In this document: positions 46,483 to 54,820 of the stretch, piece by piece
Position numbering within the stretch: position 1 is the first letter of the stretch
Layout: each line of letters begins with the position of its first letter
Origin: Yponomeuta sedellus
Taxonomy: Eukaryota > Arthropoda > Insecta > Lepidoptera > Yponomeutidae
Direction of reading: 5' to 3'
DNA: 64,000 bases
NCBI GenBank assembly: GCA_934045075.1
Contig: OW203726.1
Span: 11,494,527-11,558,526 of the forward strand
Notes under the pieces: generated by a model
What the model saw: the letters and a program-made list of their open reading frames with translations, nothing else
What the model was told of the DNA's origin: nothing
Database searches by the model: none
Position numbers and translations under genes: made by a program

Positions 46483-49400
46483 TATGTATGTTAGATGCAA
46501 ATTTTGCAGTAAAATACGCACTAACATTTTAACGACATTTGTAAAGATTTCACAGGGTTTACTGAAGACAAACCATTGTCTATGATAAATTTTTAACGAA
46601 CTTTCTAATCTGCCGACGAAACAGAAATTTACCTGGACCTCCTGGAGTACCAGGGCTTCCAGGAGTGCCAGGAGTGCCAGGAGTGCCTGGTTGTCGGAGT
46701 GCCTGGTTGTCCGGGGTAGTAACCACCACTGCCGCCGTTGCCGCCACCTGGTGCTGAAGGCCCCCCTGGTCCACCTGGGCCACCTGGACCACCTTGTCGG
46801 AAAAAGTATAAGTAATTTTAGACTTCCTAATTTCTGTTTTAAAAATAATTAGAACACAATTCTGCTAGTAAAATGTATTTTACAAAAACACGATTTTTAA
46901 AAGGACTTCATTAGACATAATTATACTGGCGAATATACTAGCCGAGTGCTAGATAAAAGTACTCAGCGTGCGTGCCTACCGCGACGAAACAAAATATTAG
47001 AAAGAGATCTTTACCTGGACCTCCTGGAGTGCCAGGGCTACCGGGGGTCCCAGGAGTGCCGGCAGTTCCAGATTGTCCGGGATAGTATCCACCGCCGTTG
47101 CCGCCACCTGGTGCTGAAGGACCACCTGGGCCCCCGGGACCACCTTAAAAACGAAAAGGTATTAATAAAAGCCAAATATTACTTTCGCAAAATAAAGTAC
47201 TGGATATTAAATAAAAAAATCAAGCGCTCGAGACCTAGTGCAACAACAGGCGCGGTCAGGCGCCGTGGGTGCCCATCCCATGACTACCGCTAGTGGCATT
47301 TTCGCACCCGAGTGCTTCCGTGCGTCGCAAGGCACGTTAATCCGGTTTTCATGTTAGGAGCGGCGGCTTGATAACTTCTGACAGTAAGGCCCGCCACTGT
47401 CTTACAATCCTCCACCAAGCCGGACTTGACTCCGATGGTGGAGTATGGCCTTGCCTTTCTGCGATACCGAGACACGAGTGCAGCAGCAGTGGAAACAAAC
47501 AAAGGGTTGATATCAATATTAAATATAACACTATTTTGTTTATTACCAATGTCGTGGTTGAAAGACTATATATTTTTAAAGTATAATGTTTATAGAAGAG
47601 ATGGTCAGAACTAGTTACGAGCGTGATGGGACGCATGGAATTAGAATTTAGATACCAACGAGGAATTTTTTATTTTATTTTTAGGGTCTTGTCAAGAGGG
47701 AACATAATAACAAAGTTTGCGCTCGTTTGGCAACATTATTCCTGGGTCATCTCTAGTTCGAACGTTCACGTGCGTACATTTGTGGGCGTTTTACCTGGAC
47801 CACCGGGCGTGCCTGGGCTGCCTGGGTAACCGGGAGAGCCTGGTTGTCCGGGTTGACCTGGATAGTTAGCACCTCCGCTGCCTCCACTTCCGCCACCTGG
47901 AGCTGAAGGTCCACCGGGACCACCTGGACCTCCTGGGCCACCTAAAGGTTAAGAACATACGTTGTACAAATAGTTTCACACGCAGAGGAAAATACTCATA
48001 CGAAAGCTTTCGTTTAAAATTAATGGTCGCCTTGATCAATCGCATTTTCTTGTAAATTTGTGTTAGCTATTGTTAATAATTACATAGAATTAGGAAATTA
48101 CGCACCTGGACCGCCGGGAGTACCGGGACTACCCGGAGTGCCGGGAGTGCCGGGTTGTCCGGATTGTCCTGGGTAGTTACCACCTCCACTGCCTTGCGCC
48201 GGGGGACCACCTGGCCCGCCAGGTCCACCTGGACCGCCTGGACCACCAGGTCCACCTAAGATGGTTTACTTAAATTAATTTGAAAATTCCACGGCCTGAG
48301 ACACTCAGAAAAGATTTGGGACGAGAACGCTGTAAAGACATACGTCAGTTCAGAATAAATTCAATTCCTTTGAATTTATTCTGAACTGAAGGGACTGGAC
48401 GAAGCCCACAAGAAGAGAAGGGGCGAGGGGGCAAAATCTATACAATGACCTCTCTTGTTAACCATTTAACAAATCTTCTATTTCACAAAGTTTGCGATGG
48501 GTTATTGATCATGGCCGTATTACATTTAAGTAGGGTTGAGGTGCCATACATGATATTTACTTATTTGTGCCTGCTGTAACCTGTCTTAATTTTTTTGAAA
48601 TTAGTCCTATCAAATTCAAACAATTTCGAGTTTGTTTTTCATAATGTTCATAGAGCCAATATTCATGGGTGAAAACACCCAGAAAATCCATGCCAAACTC
48701 ATTTGTGGAAGTCACCACAAGGATGTTGAACTTGTAAAGCCCACTTGTGGCACTAGAAGTTTCTGAAGCCATCGGTATAATTCGGAGCAGTAGCGTGATA
48801 CATACCAGGTCCGCCTGGAGCTCCGGGACTGCCTGGTGAGCCGGGGGAGCCAGGGGATCCCGGATAGTAGCCGCCGCTGCCGCCAGGCCCACTGGGGCCA
48901 TTGGGTCCACCTGGTCCACCTGGTCCACCTGATGAAGAGGAAAGCTGTTTTTAAGTTGTTTCGTTTGTCGATATCAACCCTTGCATCACTGCTGGGGCAC
49001 GGGTCTCTTCTTGCATCGCAGGAAGGTTAGCCGTAATCCACCATGGGGGCCAACTCCGGGTTGGTAGAGGATTGTAAAACAGTGGCGTTATCCAGAAGTT
49101 ATCAAGCCGCCTATAAGGCCTCTGACATGGCTTAACGACTGTCATTAAATGACAGCTGGCACCAACGGCTTAACGTGCCTTGCGAAGCACGGAAGCGCTC
49201 GGACAAATACCACTAGCGGTAGTCACGGGACGGTCACTCATCCTGCACTTGACCGCGCCTGTTGTTGTTAACTCCAATAATTTATTCCAATCACTAGGTT
49301 TGACTAGGCCACGAGCGCTTCGGGTGTCGTTTGAACATTATTACACAAACTCATGCCTACCTGTATCCCAGAAGGGTAGGCGGAGACCAGGTTCGACAAT

Positions 49401-52400
49401 GTAATGGTGTCAAACCTTGTATGTCCCCACTGCTGGGGCACAGGTCTCTTCCTGCATCGCAGGAAGGAGGCCATACTCCATCACGGGGGCCAAGTCCGGG
49501 TTGGTGGAGGATTGCAAGACAGTGGCGGGCCTTACTGTCAGAAGTTATCAAGCCGCCCGTAAGGCCTCTGACATGGCTTAACGACTGCCATTACATGACA
49601 ACCGGCACCAACGGCTTAGCGTGCCTTGCGAAGCACGGAAGCGCTCGGAAAAAATGCCACTAGCGGTAGTCACGGGACGGTCACCCATCCCGCACCTGAC
49701 CGCGCCTGTTGTTGCTTAACCATGTGATTGATTCCAATCACTCGGTTCGACTAGGCCACGAGCGTTTCGACAATGTAATAAAAAGACTGAACTAATAATG
49801 TATCCAGTCTCATGTTATTTTAGATAAAATACGATCGCGGGATTGTTTTTGGATATCCATTCCGACAGAAAGTGGGGAAACAGTATCCGTTTGTGTCAAT
49901 TGTAGCCTGGGAAAAAGATCGGCAGAAGGCGTTTTCCACCAACTCGCAAATCGTTCATTGCGAGCGCCACCACAGGTTGTACTGTAGGTACCTACAAATA
50001 TCAGTACTGCAGGTATACCTGCCGAACACTGAGCAATAATCAGGGAGCTCTTCACGCCGATTGTCAAATCCTTTCACTAAGAATAGTGACCTTGGTTTAC
50101 TATCTAAACCTAAGAGGAACATTGTGTTGGTTGACATACCTAATTATCACTAAAGCTTATGTTATTATTATTTTAATTCATAGGTTTGCTATTAATACTA
50201 CTAAAGTTTTTTTTTTCACCCCAGCACACCCTCCACCAATCCCGACTTGGTCCCTTGGTGGAGTATGGCCTATACGGTTCTTTGGGAAGAGTGGGCGAGG
50301 GCACGGGCCCCTCGACGGGGATATAATGGGTTGGCGATGATGATTTTTTCGACGTCTGATTCCATCCCAACTAAGTAAAAGCCAGGTAGGTAGTCTCTTT
50401 CGTAAATAAGGGATTACAAGACACGGTTAGGACTATTCCAAGAAACATCAAGTGAGTGAATTTGGAGTGTGTATAGAATATAAAAAAAAAATCGTCTAAG
50501 CGCCTGTGACTAATTTGCGAGCAATTCGCAAGATTGTGTAACCCGTTAAATTTGGCTTAACTAAGCTGAAATAGAACTGAATACCGTAAGAAAACGCATA
50601 CCTGGTCCACCTGGGTAGCCGGGAGAGCCGGGAGTACCAGGAGAGCCGGGAGTGCCAGGAGAGCCGGGAGTGCCAGGAGTGCCGGGAGTGCCAGGGGATC
50701 CTGGGCTGCCAGGGGTGCCGGCCGTGCCAGGGTAGTAGCCAGGTACACCTGAAGAACCTTGCCCAGAGCTGTCGGTGGGAGGCCGAGCGGGCTTAGGCGG
50801 GGACGTGGGCTTAGGCGGGGGGTTAGCGGGGACTCCGCCGGGAGTTCGCCCACATCCCTTCGGGAAATAAGACTGATCGTACGGTACTACTGTCGGCTTC
50901 TGGGTCGTGCTGTGGAAGAAAGAAGGGAAGGGTTAGGAATGTTATAATTTACGAGTATTTCTTAATGATTCGCGATGCTCATACATCGGTAAGTTATATA
51001 TTAAGGAATTAAGGTAACTACGTTTTAACTAATAAATAGCTGCGATTAGATCCGTTAATATAACTATGTTAGAATTGAACGGCGAATTGAACGAGCGGTC
51101 ATAAATTTAAATTGACAATTTTCTGTCTTTTCTTAGGTACATTGCATTACTTTTATGTTTTATAACAATTATGTAAACTCTGTTAATTAAGAACTTTAAT
51201 GATCTAGATTTTGAAATGGACACCTAGTTTATCTTGTAACGTTCAATAAGTCACAATTTCTGTGAAATTTTGAACTAAATACTTTGTTTTGTATAAAAAA
51301 TTACCAAAATGCTTCAATAAAAGGTTTTTGAATCAAAATGCTCTAGCCTAAACCTAGGATAGAGAACCCATGATTAAAGAAAAGAGTTTTTTTTAAAACC
51401 AGTAATAAATTTGGTGTCTACTGGGAGAAAGTACTGTCGGCTAAAATCAAGGATGTTTTTCTTGGCTAAAACTCACGTGTCCTGATCACCCTCGAGTTCG
51501 GGATAGATCTCCACCGGCTTGTTAGGTTCTACGACTCTGTAGCCGTGGCTGTCGGCCACATAGTGAGTGGCGCGGAGGTAGCCATCAGGGTCCACGTAAC
51601 CATAGCAACCGTACGTCACGCCGTCGGGACCCCGTGTCTCATGGTGGAACTGCCCGTTAGGACCCACGTCGTATCCGAAGCCGTAGGAACCTTGAAATAA
51701 ACAAAAAAGTATTCGCTATAGCAGGTTTGCTCAAAAAGCTCCCCAAACCCGACCAAGCTGAGAGGAGGGTAATGGTGATGGGAAACCCTCTCCATCTAAA
51801 TCCATCGGCCCCAGTTGTGTTTCTTCATTCTCGTGCAGTATTGTAAAACAAACAAACAAGAATTTAGGTTGTTTATGTTTTTGCTATGTTTGACAGACTT
51901 ACTTAAACGATTAGACAAGTGGGCGGTTAACAGTAGTACCATTTGATTTATATTGGACGTAGCTATTTCTAACAAATAAACAAATGAATAAATCTTATAA
52001 CATCATTATCTGACGTACAAACGACAGTACATTACATACGTCCACTGCAATCAGTTACGTTAAAGTCGATTTTGTAATAAAAATTTCGAAGCTTAAACAT
52101 CTGTTGATTGTACTACTTCTAAGGACAAACGTGAGTTCATTATTTCAATAATAAACCTCGATTCTGTTACGTACGTGAATACGTGTTTGTGTAAAGGCGA
52201 TGATTTAAGAATTCTAATCAAATGATGGTCCAGTAAATTTGGTATGCCATGGTCGTTAGACCACACTAGAAATTTGACACCTCTAACATCCTTGATGGGA
52301 TGAGTCACGCTGAACTAGCTTCTGCCTGTAACTTCGTTTGCATGGTGCTTACAAATAGACCTAATTACAGCAAGAAAACTTTCGAATTACTTTCGTCCTT

Positions 52401-54820
52401 TATAAAACACTGCTAGAGGATAAATAAAAAAAAGTATTAGTTTATTTTTCTGAGCTTTGCTTATAACCAGAAGCAATCAAAACCAGAAGCAATCAAAACC
52501 AGAAGCAATCATAACCAGAAGCAATCAACCTAATGTCCATAGTATTAACTTCAAAAACGACGAATTTTCATGCAATTTTCCATCCTCTATTGGACTAAAG
52601 GCACGAATCTTCAAAAATAATTTATCATTCTCATAAGGAACTCCTGTGCAAACGGTCACCTGTGTCTTATTAAGAGTTATCAGTTAAGGCTATGATGTGT
52701 TGTCTGTCCGTCACTGTTCGGTACTGTTCTGTAGGTACCTCTGTAGATAATTAGGTACCTACCTAATTAGATATTGTCAAAGATTAAAAACGTAGTTTGA
52801 TATAATCTTTGATGGAGCTAATGACCTGGGTCCTGTCCTTTAAGATTGATCGCAAATAAGTCCTCAAGTCGCCTGTAATCGGCCACCACATGTTATTGAA
52901 GGATGTGAATGAAGCATTAGGAAAGTGGCGAATATTTTTAATTACAAATGGGATATACACAAGGCCCAGCTGTAAGTAAAAACTAGATTAACTTTGTCAT
53001 GCTTCTTGGAAGGTCGAGAAACAAATTTGGAATACCTAACTATGTACTAGTATGTTATTGTTAGTCTGATTGTGATTCCTCGTATACATTAAAGAATATA
53101 ATTATCTGTCTGTTTATTTCTTGAAAATAATTATGTGTACACAATTTAAATGTCTTTAATTACTGTACAGTTATAAATGAGACGTACATGGCGTTTTAAA
53201 ATTGTCCTGCTTTGTACAAACTCGAATGAAAAGGACACGATATCGCTAATACGTTTCAGTATAATTTTACAGAAATTGCCACGATTCTTCAAAAAGAATT
53301 TAAAGACCTTATTTACCGAAAATAACGAGTTTTTTTTTCAATTAAGCCATATCACATTTTTGTACATTAGGCGCCTGAACAAATAGTAATAGCAATTTAC
53401 ATGCTTAAATCAAACCCTGGTAGTTAGACTGTGCCGGCAAAGCATACGGTGCAGTTTGTGCTTCGATTATATACATATACATATTATAATCAAAGCGTTT
53501 GTGTGATTCGTGAAATCACCCGGCCTGAACATCCGTTGTTATGACTTTCGTTCTGTGATGTCACCTGATCCAAAGAATTTCCCTCGCGGTGTAGTGCAGG
53601 AATGATGCATCATGGGATCCCCTGGATATGGTGTTTTATTATTAAAACGTCAATCTACTCCTAGTCCTAGTTATATGTTCAATTATTTAGTACTTTTGTT
53701 GACGAAGTCATATGCCCCCGGTTTCATATGAACCGTAACTTGCTCCATTAATGTTGCAAATTATACTTTGTGATGTTCATTGTTGGGATGTCTTTTTCTT
53801 TTTACTGATTTCTTTTCTTCTTTTACGTGAAATGCATACTAGAACTTACTGCTGTCGTAGTTGGTCTCATAGTACTGGGTCTTCTCGTCGTCTTCGATAT
53901 CCACCACCACTTCGTTCGTGTTTGGTTCTCCATACGGGCCGAGTTGCTTGCCGGTCCTCTCGGAGTACACTGGTTTCTCTATGCTCGTCGCCTTTGCCCC
54001 GTTGTCGGAGCTCGCTTGCGACAATACCACTATTGTTACCTGGAACCAACGATATTTCAATATTAATATATGCTTGAACTAATCAAATGGGAGTTATTAA
54101 CCTTCAATAATACAAGAAATAAACATAAACTTTCGTTTCCAAGATTTAGGCTGGTAAAGGTTAATGCATCCGTCATCCGGGGCATTGTATACGTTTCTAT
54201 AATAAAAGCCCTGAAGACATATTAAGTTTCCCTGAAACGCGCTTCAAGAAATGTGTTAAGTACCTACACTTTGTTCCAAAAAGGCTACTATAGCATAAAA
54301 GATTATTTAGATGACAACGGTGTCTGAAATTAAAACCTTATGTAAACTCTATTAATTAAGGACGTTGAAAAGACATAGTTTGGAGTTTTTTTGTCCATTT
54401 TTTTTTCCGAAGTTATCTAGATTTTTAAATGGACACCTAGTTTAGGTGTATTGTAATTGTAACGTTCATTAAGCCACAGTTTCTGTGCTACTTTGAATAA
54501 AACCTTATCATTTCATTTCCTTTCATTTTATTTCAAAAATTCATAATTAACTGTAAGTACAGAGGTTAATATTTGAGTTGACTGTTACTGCCGGCAGTCA
54601 AAATATTTCGGTTGACACAATGTGTCTTGTGTCAACTATTCAAAAGCCTAGAGTTGCACAAGGTTAAGTTTGGCTCGCGCCTTTGATTTACACAACAAAC
54701 TTACTACATAGGAATCATTGTAAAGACGCACCTACTCGTATGACGTAATAAAAGATTTAAATGCAACTGGAAATTCCTCAAACCGAACCTCTAAAACTAA
54801 AACCTTACCTTCAACGCGAT
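30942..54820 (-). CDS. Cuticle protein: chitin-binding RR domain fused to a giant collagen-like region
   Basis: Exons (transcript order): 54820-54809 (candidate), 54039-53850, 51690-51477, 50909-50602, 48928-48806, 48255-48106, 47941-47795, 47143-47015, 46792-46633, 45550-45422, 38685-38548, 38027-37899, 37582-37436, 37100-36945, 36740-36591, 36102-32005, 31489-30942. Splice sites and phases agree throughout except for the 16-bp duplication at 46633-46792. Predicted size is about 2,300 residues. Order: signal peptide, acidic segment, Rebers-Riddiford chitin-binding domain, Pro-rich linker, collagen-like modules ([19 protein letters not shown], then [10 protein letters not shown]), a 1,366-residue [12 protein letters not shown] region, and a C-terminal domain. 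It is predicted to be secreted and to bind chitin in cuticle; the Gly-X-Y part should be extended or fibrous. I do not recognise a named orthologue. Confidence 0.8.
32005..36102 (-). CDS. Giant 1,366-codon Gly/Gln/Pro repeat exon
   Basis: The correct frame has no Met and is easy to miss. It enters in phase 1 from acceptor ATTACAG and leaves at donor GTAAAT. The protein is an almost unbroken Gly-X-Y series made of [23 protein letters not shown] blocks, with GAPG at irregular higher-order intervals of roughly 100 bp or multiples. The C-terminal quarter shifts to [10 protein letters not shown] and then fades into [15 protein letters not shown]. Cys is absent. Gln and Tyr are frequent, so cross-linking is conceivable. 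Several wrong frames on both strands are also open. Confidence 0.82.
36292..36440 (-). repeat. RTE LINE tail with (CATA)n
   Basis: A (CATA)n run, then the reverse of the RTE tail (CCCAGAAGGGTAGGCAGAGACC) and CTGACAGATCACCTTTGC, which matches the end of the RTE ORF fragment at 38379. It lies in an intron of the cuticle gene. Confidence 0.7.
38055..38450 (+). pseudogene. RTE-type LINE reverse-transcriptase C-terminus and 3' tail
   Basis: The frame 38071-38379 holds the conserved lepidopteran RTE ending ([48 protein letters not shown]). The tail block CAGGGATACAGGCGTGAGG and a short TATG run follow. It is truncated to the last 100 or so residues, so inactive. Inserted in an intron of the cuticle gene, antisense to it. 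Confidence 0.8.
38724..39206 (+). repeat. 5' LTR
   Basis: 483 bp, TG...CA ends. TATAAATA at 38952-38959 and AATAAA at 39144-39149 are suitable for LTR transcription start and 3' processing. Confidence 0.92.
39209..39226 (+). promoter_or_regulatory. Primer-binding site
   Basis: TGGTGTCAGAATTGGGGA starts two bases after the LTR. TGG is complementary to the CCA end of a tRNA; the tRNA species was not identified. Confidence 0.7.
39234..40742 (+). CDS. gag: Gag polyprotein
   Basis: 502 residues from the ATG at 39234. The N-terminal 120 residues are a Thr/Pro repeat ([21 protein letters not shown]) that is unusual for Gag. A coiled-coil-like Glu/Gln segment with [10 protein letters not shown] repeats follows, then a capsid-like region with [16 protein letters not shown], typical of Ty3/gypsy Gag. 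The C-terminus has one zinc knuckle, C445-x2-C448-x4-H453-x4-C458, for RNA binding. The stop is at 40740-40742, after the frameshift site. Confidence 0.88.
   Translation: MPLTPREDTSGVRTRSRGAAEATPTAPQATPTGHRDTPTGPAPQATPTDQATPTAPQATPTGHRDTPTGSAPQATPTDQATPTGPAHQATPTDPARQAPPTGLDYQVPLSDQQAPRPSHSHLAAPTEDIKPPSRTMEVLDMSCLMAMMKGIREEQRGLREEQSKQMQCLQEEQRGLREEQKADQQVILSAVTKFSDTVAKLHEDVEVVHERVSELEEDLKNVKTGLTGLEKEFQRIKATGVTSSGVVCINHGPKVKVPPYDGTTSWVAYRQQFQTVAASNGWTDEQSLTALTVALRGSALSVLEALPTSGSEFKDLLEALEARYGERHLEHVFRAQLRDRTQRLGEGLQQWALEIEKLVRKAYPSADSKMVDTNILQAFVDGIKDLEIRAAVKLRHHSSLKEALAHALEVEAVRHDIRQGYKLREVTEEVKEIKTHPKRNSGPMCYKCGERGHLQFTCPKKERQPTKTDDRLDACLNKIEQRFEEFVKKHNAAPSAVYQGNE
40730..40736 (+). promoter_or_regulatory. 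-1 ribosomal frameshift site GGGAAAC
   Basis: The heptamer is in the exact X-XXY-YYZ register of gag, two codons before the gag stop. The pol frame (-1) is open through this point, so slippage yields Gag-Pol. A possible stem downstream pairs GGGGC at about 40755 with GCCCC at about 40784, about 15 bases after the slip site. Confidence 0.75.
40844..44326 (+). CDS. pol: Pol polyprotein (protease, RT, RNase H, integrase)
   Basis: The frame is open from before the gag stop, so it is probably made only as Gag-Pol by frameshifting; the GTG at 40844 is just a numbering point. Protease has DTGAS at residues 11-15. RT has the YLDD box at 427. RNase H follows with DTDAS and the RTDHAALKW block. Integrase has an HHCC finger (H809, H816, C846, C849) and the triad D878-x59-D938-x35-E974. 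Family order and integrase-last layout mark Ty3/gypsy. No stop or frameshift interrupts it, so the element may still be active. Confidence 0.92.
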   Translation: MNKIECKITLDTGASRTIVRPDLVKAVGRRKGTSLCRLLSASGQQIPVLGERSVTICVGESSYIHNVIVAEIMDDCILGLDFMKKHNCHIDVSNGVFKCGDEENFILGGPDGNVTCLKKIVIPRRAQTEVKVKLPSSQKNQRNRCVLIEDTRDSAASKKLLTARTLVYGGKTAVVRVVNIGDREITLSKGDVIGRCEEAVWMRSCQSSPSSNTSNTRSEIIVTKLLEDSKSNLSYSQSMKAKRLLLRFRDIFSDEGNPGRTSLVQHKIDTGQEQPIRQRARRIPIAKEKEVQDMLDDMKRNKIIEPSASPWCSPVVLVKKKDGSTRFCVDYRRLNDVTKKDSYPLPRIDDTLDTLSGMKWFSTLDLKSGYWQVEIDPKDKEKTAFSTGKGLWQFNVMPFGLCNAPATFERLMECVLAGLVGEACLVYLDDVIIMGTDFENHLQNLEQVFKKIMGANLKLNPKKCSLFKNKVSYLGHVITSEGIQTDPAKIEAVQKWPTPKDKTEVRAFLGLCSYYRRFVKGFSEIAKPLHRLTEDKQSFHWDDTCESSFQKLRKSLCETPILGFPQPNGQFIVDTDASNTAIGGVLSQKQGDREVVMAYFSKSLSKPERNYCVTRRELLAVVKTVQHFSKYLLGVQFTLRTDHAALKWLLQFKNPEGQVARWIEQLQEYDFMIEHRSGKAHGNADALSRRPCPEDCKHCAKQETKELPLRLTKMSPSRSWEDEAMKEAQEDDEDVRLIVAWKKRGEDKPRWCEVAPTSAVTKAYWAQWDSFILRNGILYRKWEKPNGREFHLQIVVPKDKVQDVLREVHDGVSGGHLGVKRTLTKIRERFYWLHCREDVQDWCRKCATCAAVKGPPTRSRGNLQLYNVGAPWERIAVDVAGPFPVTESGNKYFMVVMDYFTKWPEVFAIPNQEATTVASKLFEEVVCRFGVPLEIHSDQGRNFESQVFQELCKILGMHKTRTTPYHPQSDGMVERFNQTLERHLAKVVDRHQRDWDKYIPPFLLAYRTAEYESTKVTPARVNFGRELRIPVDLLTGGPPDDSRSLHDYISELREKMREIHAIVRENGLESSEKMKTRYDRRANTSGFEEGALVWLHNVTRRKGKSPKLQTRWEGPYKVVTRLNDVTYRIQRQPRGAQKVVHIDRLASYHGSNEDARDEHL
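44338..44820 (+). repeat. 3' LTR
   Basis: Nearly identical to the 5' LTR. Preceded by a purine-rich tract (AAGAGGGGAGCAG) at 44325-44337, the expected plus-strand primer. Confidence 0.92.
44875..45060 (-). repeat. Unclassified interspersed repeat, copy 1
   Basis: Minus orientation of a block with AATGGACACCTA, AACGTTCATTAAGCC and TTTGAATAAAACCTT. Related copies are at 51170-51290 and 54338-54540. Confidence 0.75.
45578..46492 (+). repeat. RTE tail expanded to an 860-bp (TATG)n/(TG)n microsatellite
   Basis: 45578-45629 is the RTE 3' end (GGGATACAAGCGTGAGGTTA). It runs straight into about 790 bp of (TATG)n, then about 60 bp of (TG)n, ending at about 46492. It lies in an intron of the cuticle gene. 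Its open frames are repeat artefacts. Confidence 0.92.
46633..46792 (-). CDS. Collagen-like exon with a frame-breaking 16-bp duplication
   Basis: This exon is 160 bp, whereas all sister exons are multiples of three. The minus strand has gacaaccaggcactcc twice in a row. Without one copy the exon is 144 bp and reads as the usual GGPGGPG...[10 protein letters not shown] module. As assembled, the frame shifts after the duplication. Confidence 0.8.
47222..47512 (+). repeat. 5S-like SINE, degenerate
   Basis: Plus orientation, with GCAACAACAGGCGCGGTCAG, the body and the GGGTTGATATCAA tail. Several internal deletions. Confidence 0.78.
48346..48388. repeat. Perfect 19-bp hairpin
   Basis: Arms 48346-48364 and 48370-48388 (CAGTTCAGAATAAATTCAA and its exact complement) with a 5-base loop, in an intron of the cuticle gene. 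Confidence 0.75.
48968..49319 (-). repeat. 5S-like SINE, near full length
   Basis: Complete head to tail in minus orientation. Flanks show only an imperfect duplication (TGTCGTTTG-like). Confidence 0.82.
49352..49392 (-). repeat. RTE LINE tail fragment
   Basis: CTGTATCCCAGAAGGGTAGG with CGGAGACC, the RTE tail block in reverse. The next SINE landed directly beside it. Confidence 0.6.
49406..49765 (-). repeat. 5S-like SINE with 14-bp target-site duplication
   Basis: ttcgacaatgtaat flanks it at 49392-49405 and 49766-49779. Full head and body in minus orientation. Confidence 0.88.
50185..50345 (+). repeat. LINE 3'-end fragment
   Basis: Contains GGTGGAGTATGGCC and a GGCGATGATGATTTTTT end, as in dispersed lepidopteran LINE tails. 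Partly shares SINE-like sequence. Confidence 0.45.
50602..50909 (-). CDS. Pro-rich linker and first collagen-like exon
   Basis: Encodes a Pro/Lys-rich linker ([16 protein letters not shown]) with a single Cys, then [14 protein letters not shown] and GTPGSPG repeats. It adapts phase 2 to phase 1, after which every exon is phase 1-1. Confidence 0.8.
51170..51290 (+). repeat. Unclassified interspersed repeat, copy 2 (deleted)
   Basis: Shares AATGGACACCTAGTTTA and GTAACGTTCA with the 54338 copy but lacks the middle. Confidence 0.65.
51477..51690 (-). CDS. Rebers-Riddiford chitin-binding exon
   Basis: Encodes [19 protein letters not shown]..., then a segment fitting the extended Rebers-Riddiford consensus: G-x7-DG-x6-Y-x-A-D-x2-G-Y, seen as [20 protein letters not shown] and then SHGYR. 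This domain (Chitin_bind_4) binds chitin in insect cuticle. It is phase 1 at the start and phase 2 at the end, and the phases match its neighbours. Confidence 0.85.
51691..53849. other. Intron between signal and chitin-binding exons
   Basis: About 2.2 kb. A 16-bp unit (AACCAGAAGCAATCAA) is repeated about four times at 52464-52527. No other structure was recognised. Confidence 0.6.
53850..54039 (-). CDS. Signal-peptide end and acidic N-terminal exon
   Basis: Encodes 63 residues: the end of a signal peptide ([11 protein letters not shown]), then a hydrophilic stretch with [19 protein letters not shown]. Acceptor TTCCAG and donor GTAAGT are good. An intron splitting the signal peptide is common in insect cuticle protein genes. 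Confidence 0.7.
54338..54540 (+). repeat. Unclassified interspersed repeat, copy 3
   Basis: Longest plus-strand copy, from GTAAACTCTATTAATTAAGG to TTGAATAAAACCTTATC. No terminal inverted repeat or tRNA-like head was seen. Confidence 0.75.
54809..54820 (-). CDS. Candidate first coding exon with ATC in place of ATG
   Basis: The minus strand reads ATCGCGTTGAAG then donor GTAAGG. In phase 0 this joins exon 2 ([11 protein letters not shown]) to complete a short signal-peptide core. The frame is open upstream without any ATG, back to a TAA. No other ATG-bearing exon was found. Either the start is elsewhere, or position 54818 is a sequencing error or a start-loss variant. Confidence 0.4.

Noticed and set aside
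45622..46585. Long open frames of MYVC or THTYI repeats
   Set aside because: They are translations of the (TATG)n/(TG)n microsatellite, open in several frames on both strands.
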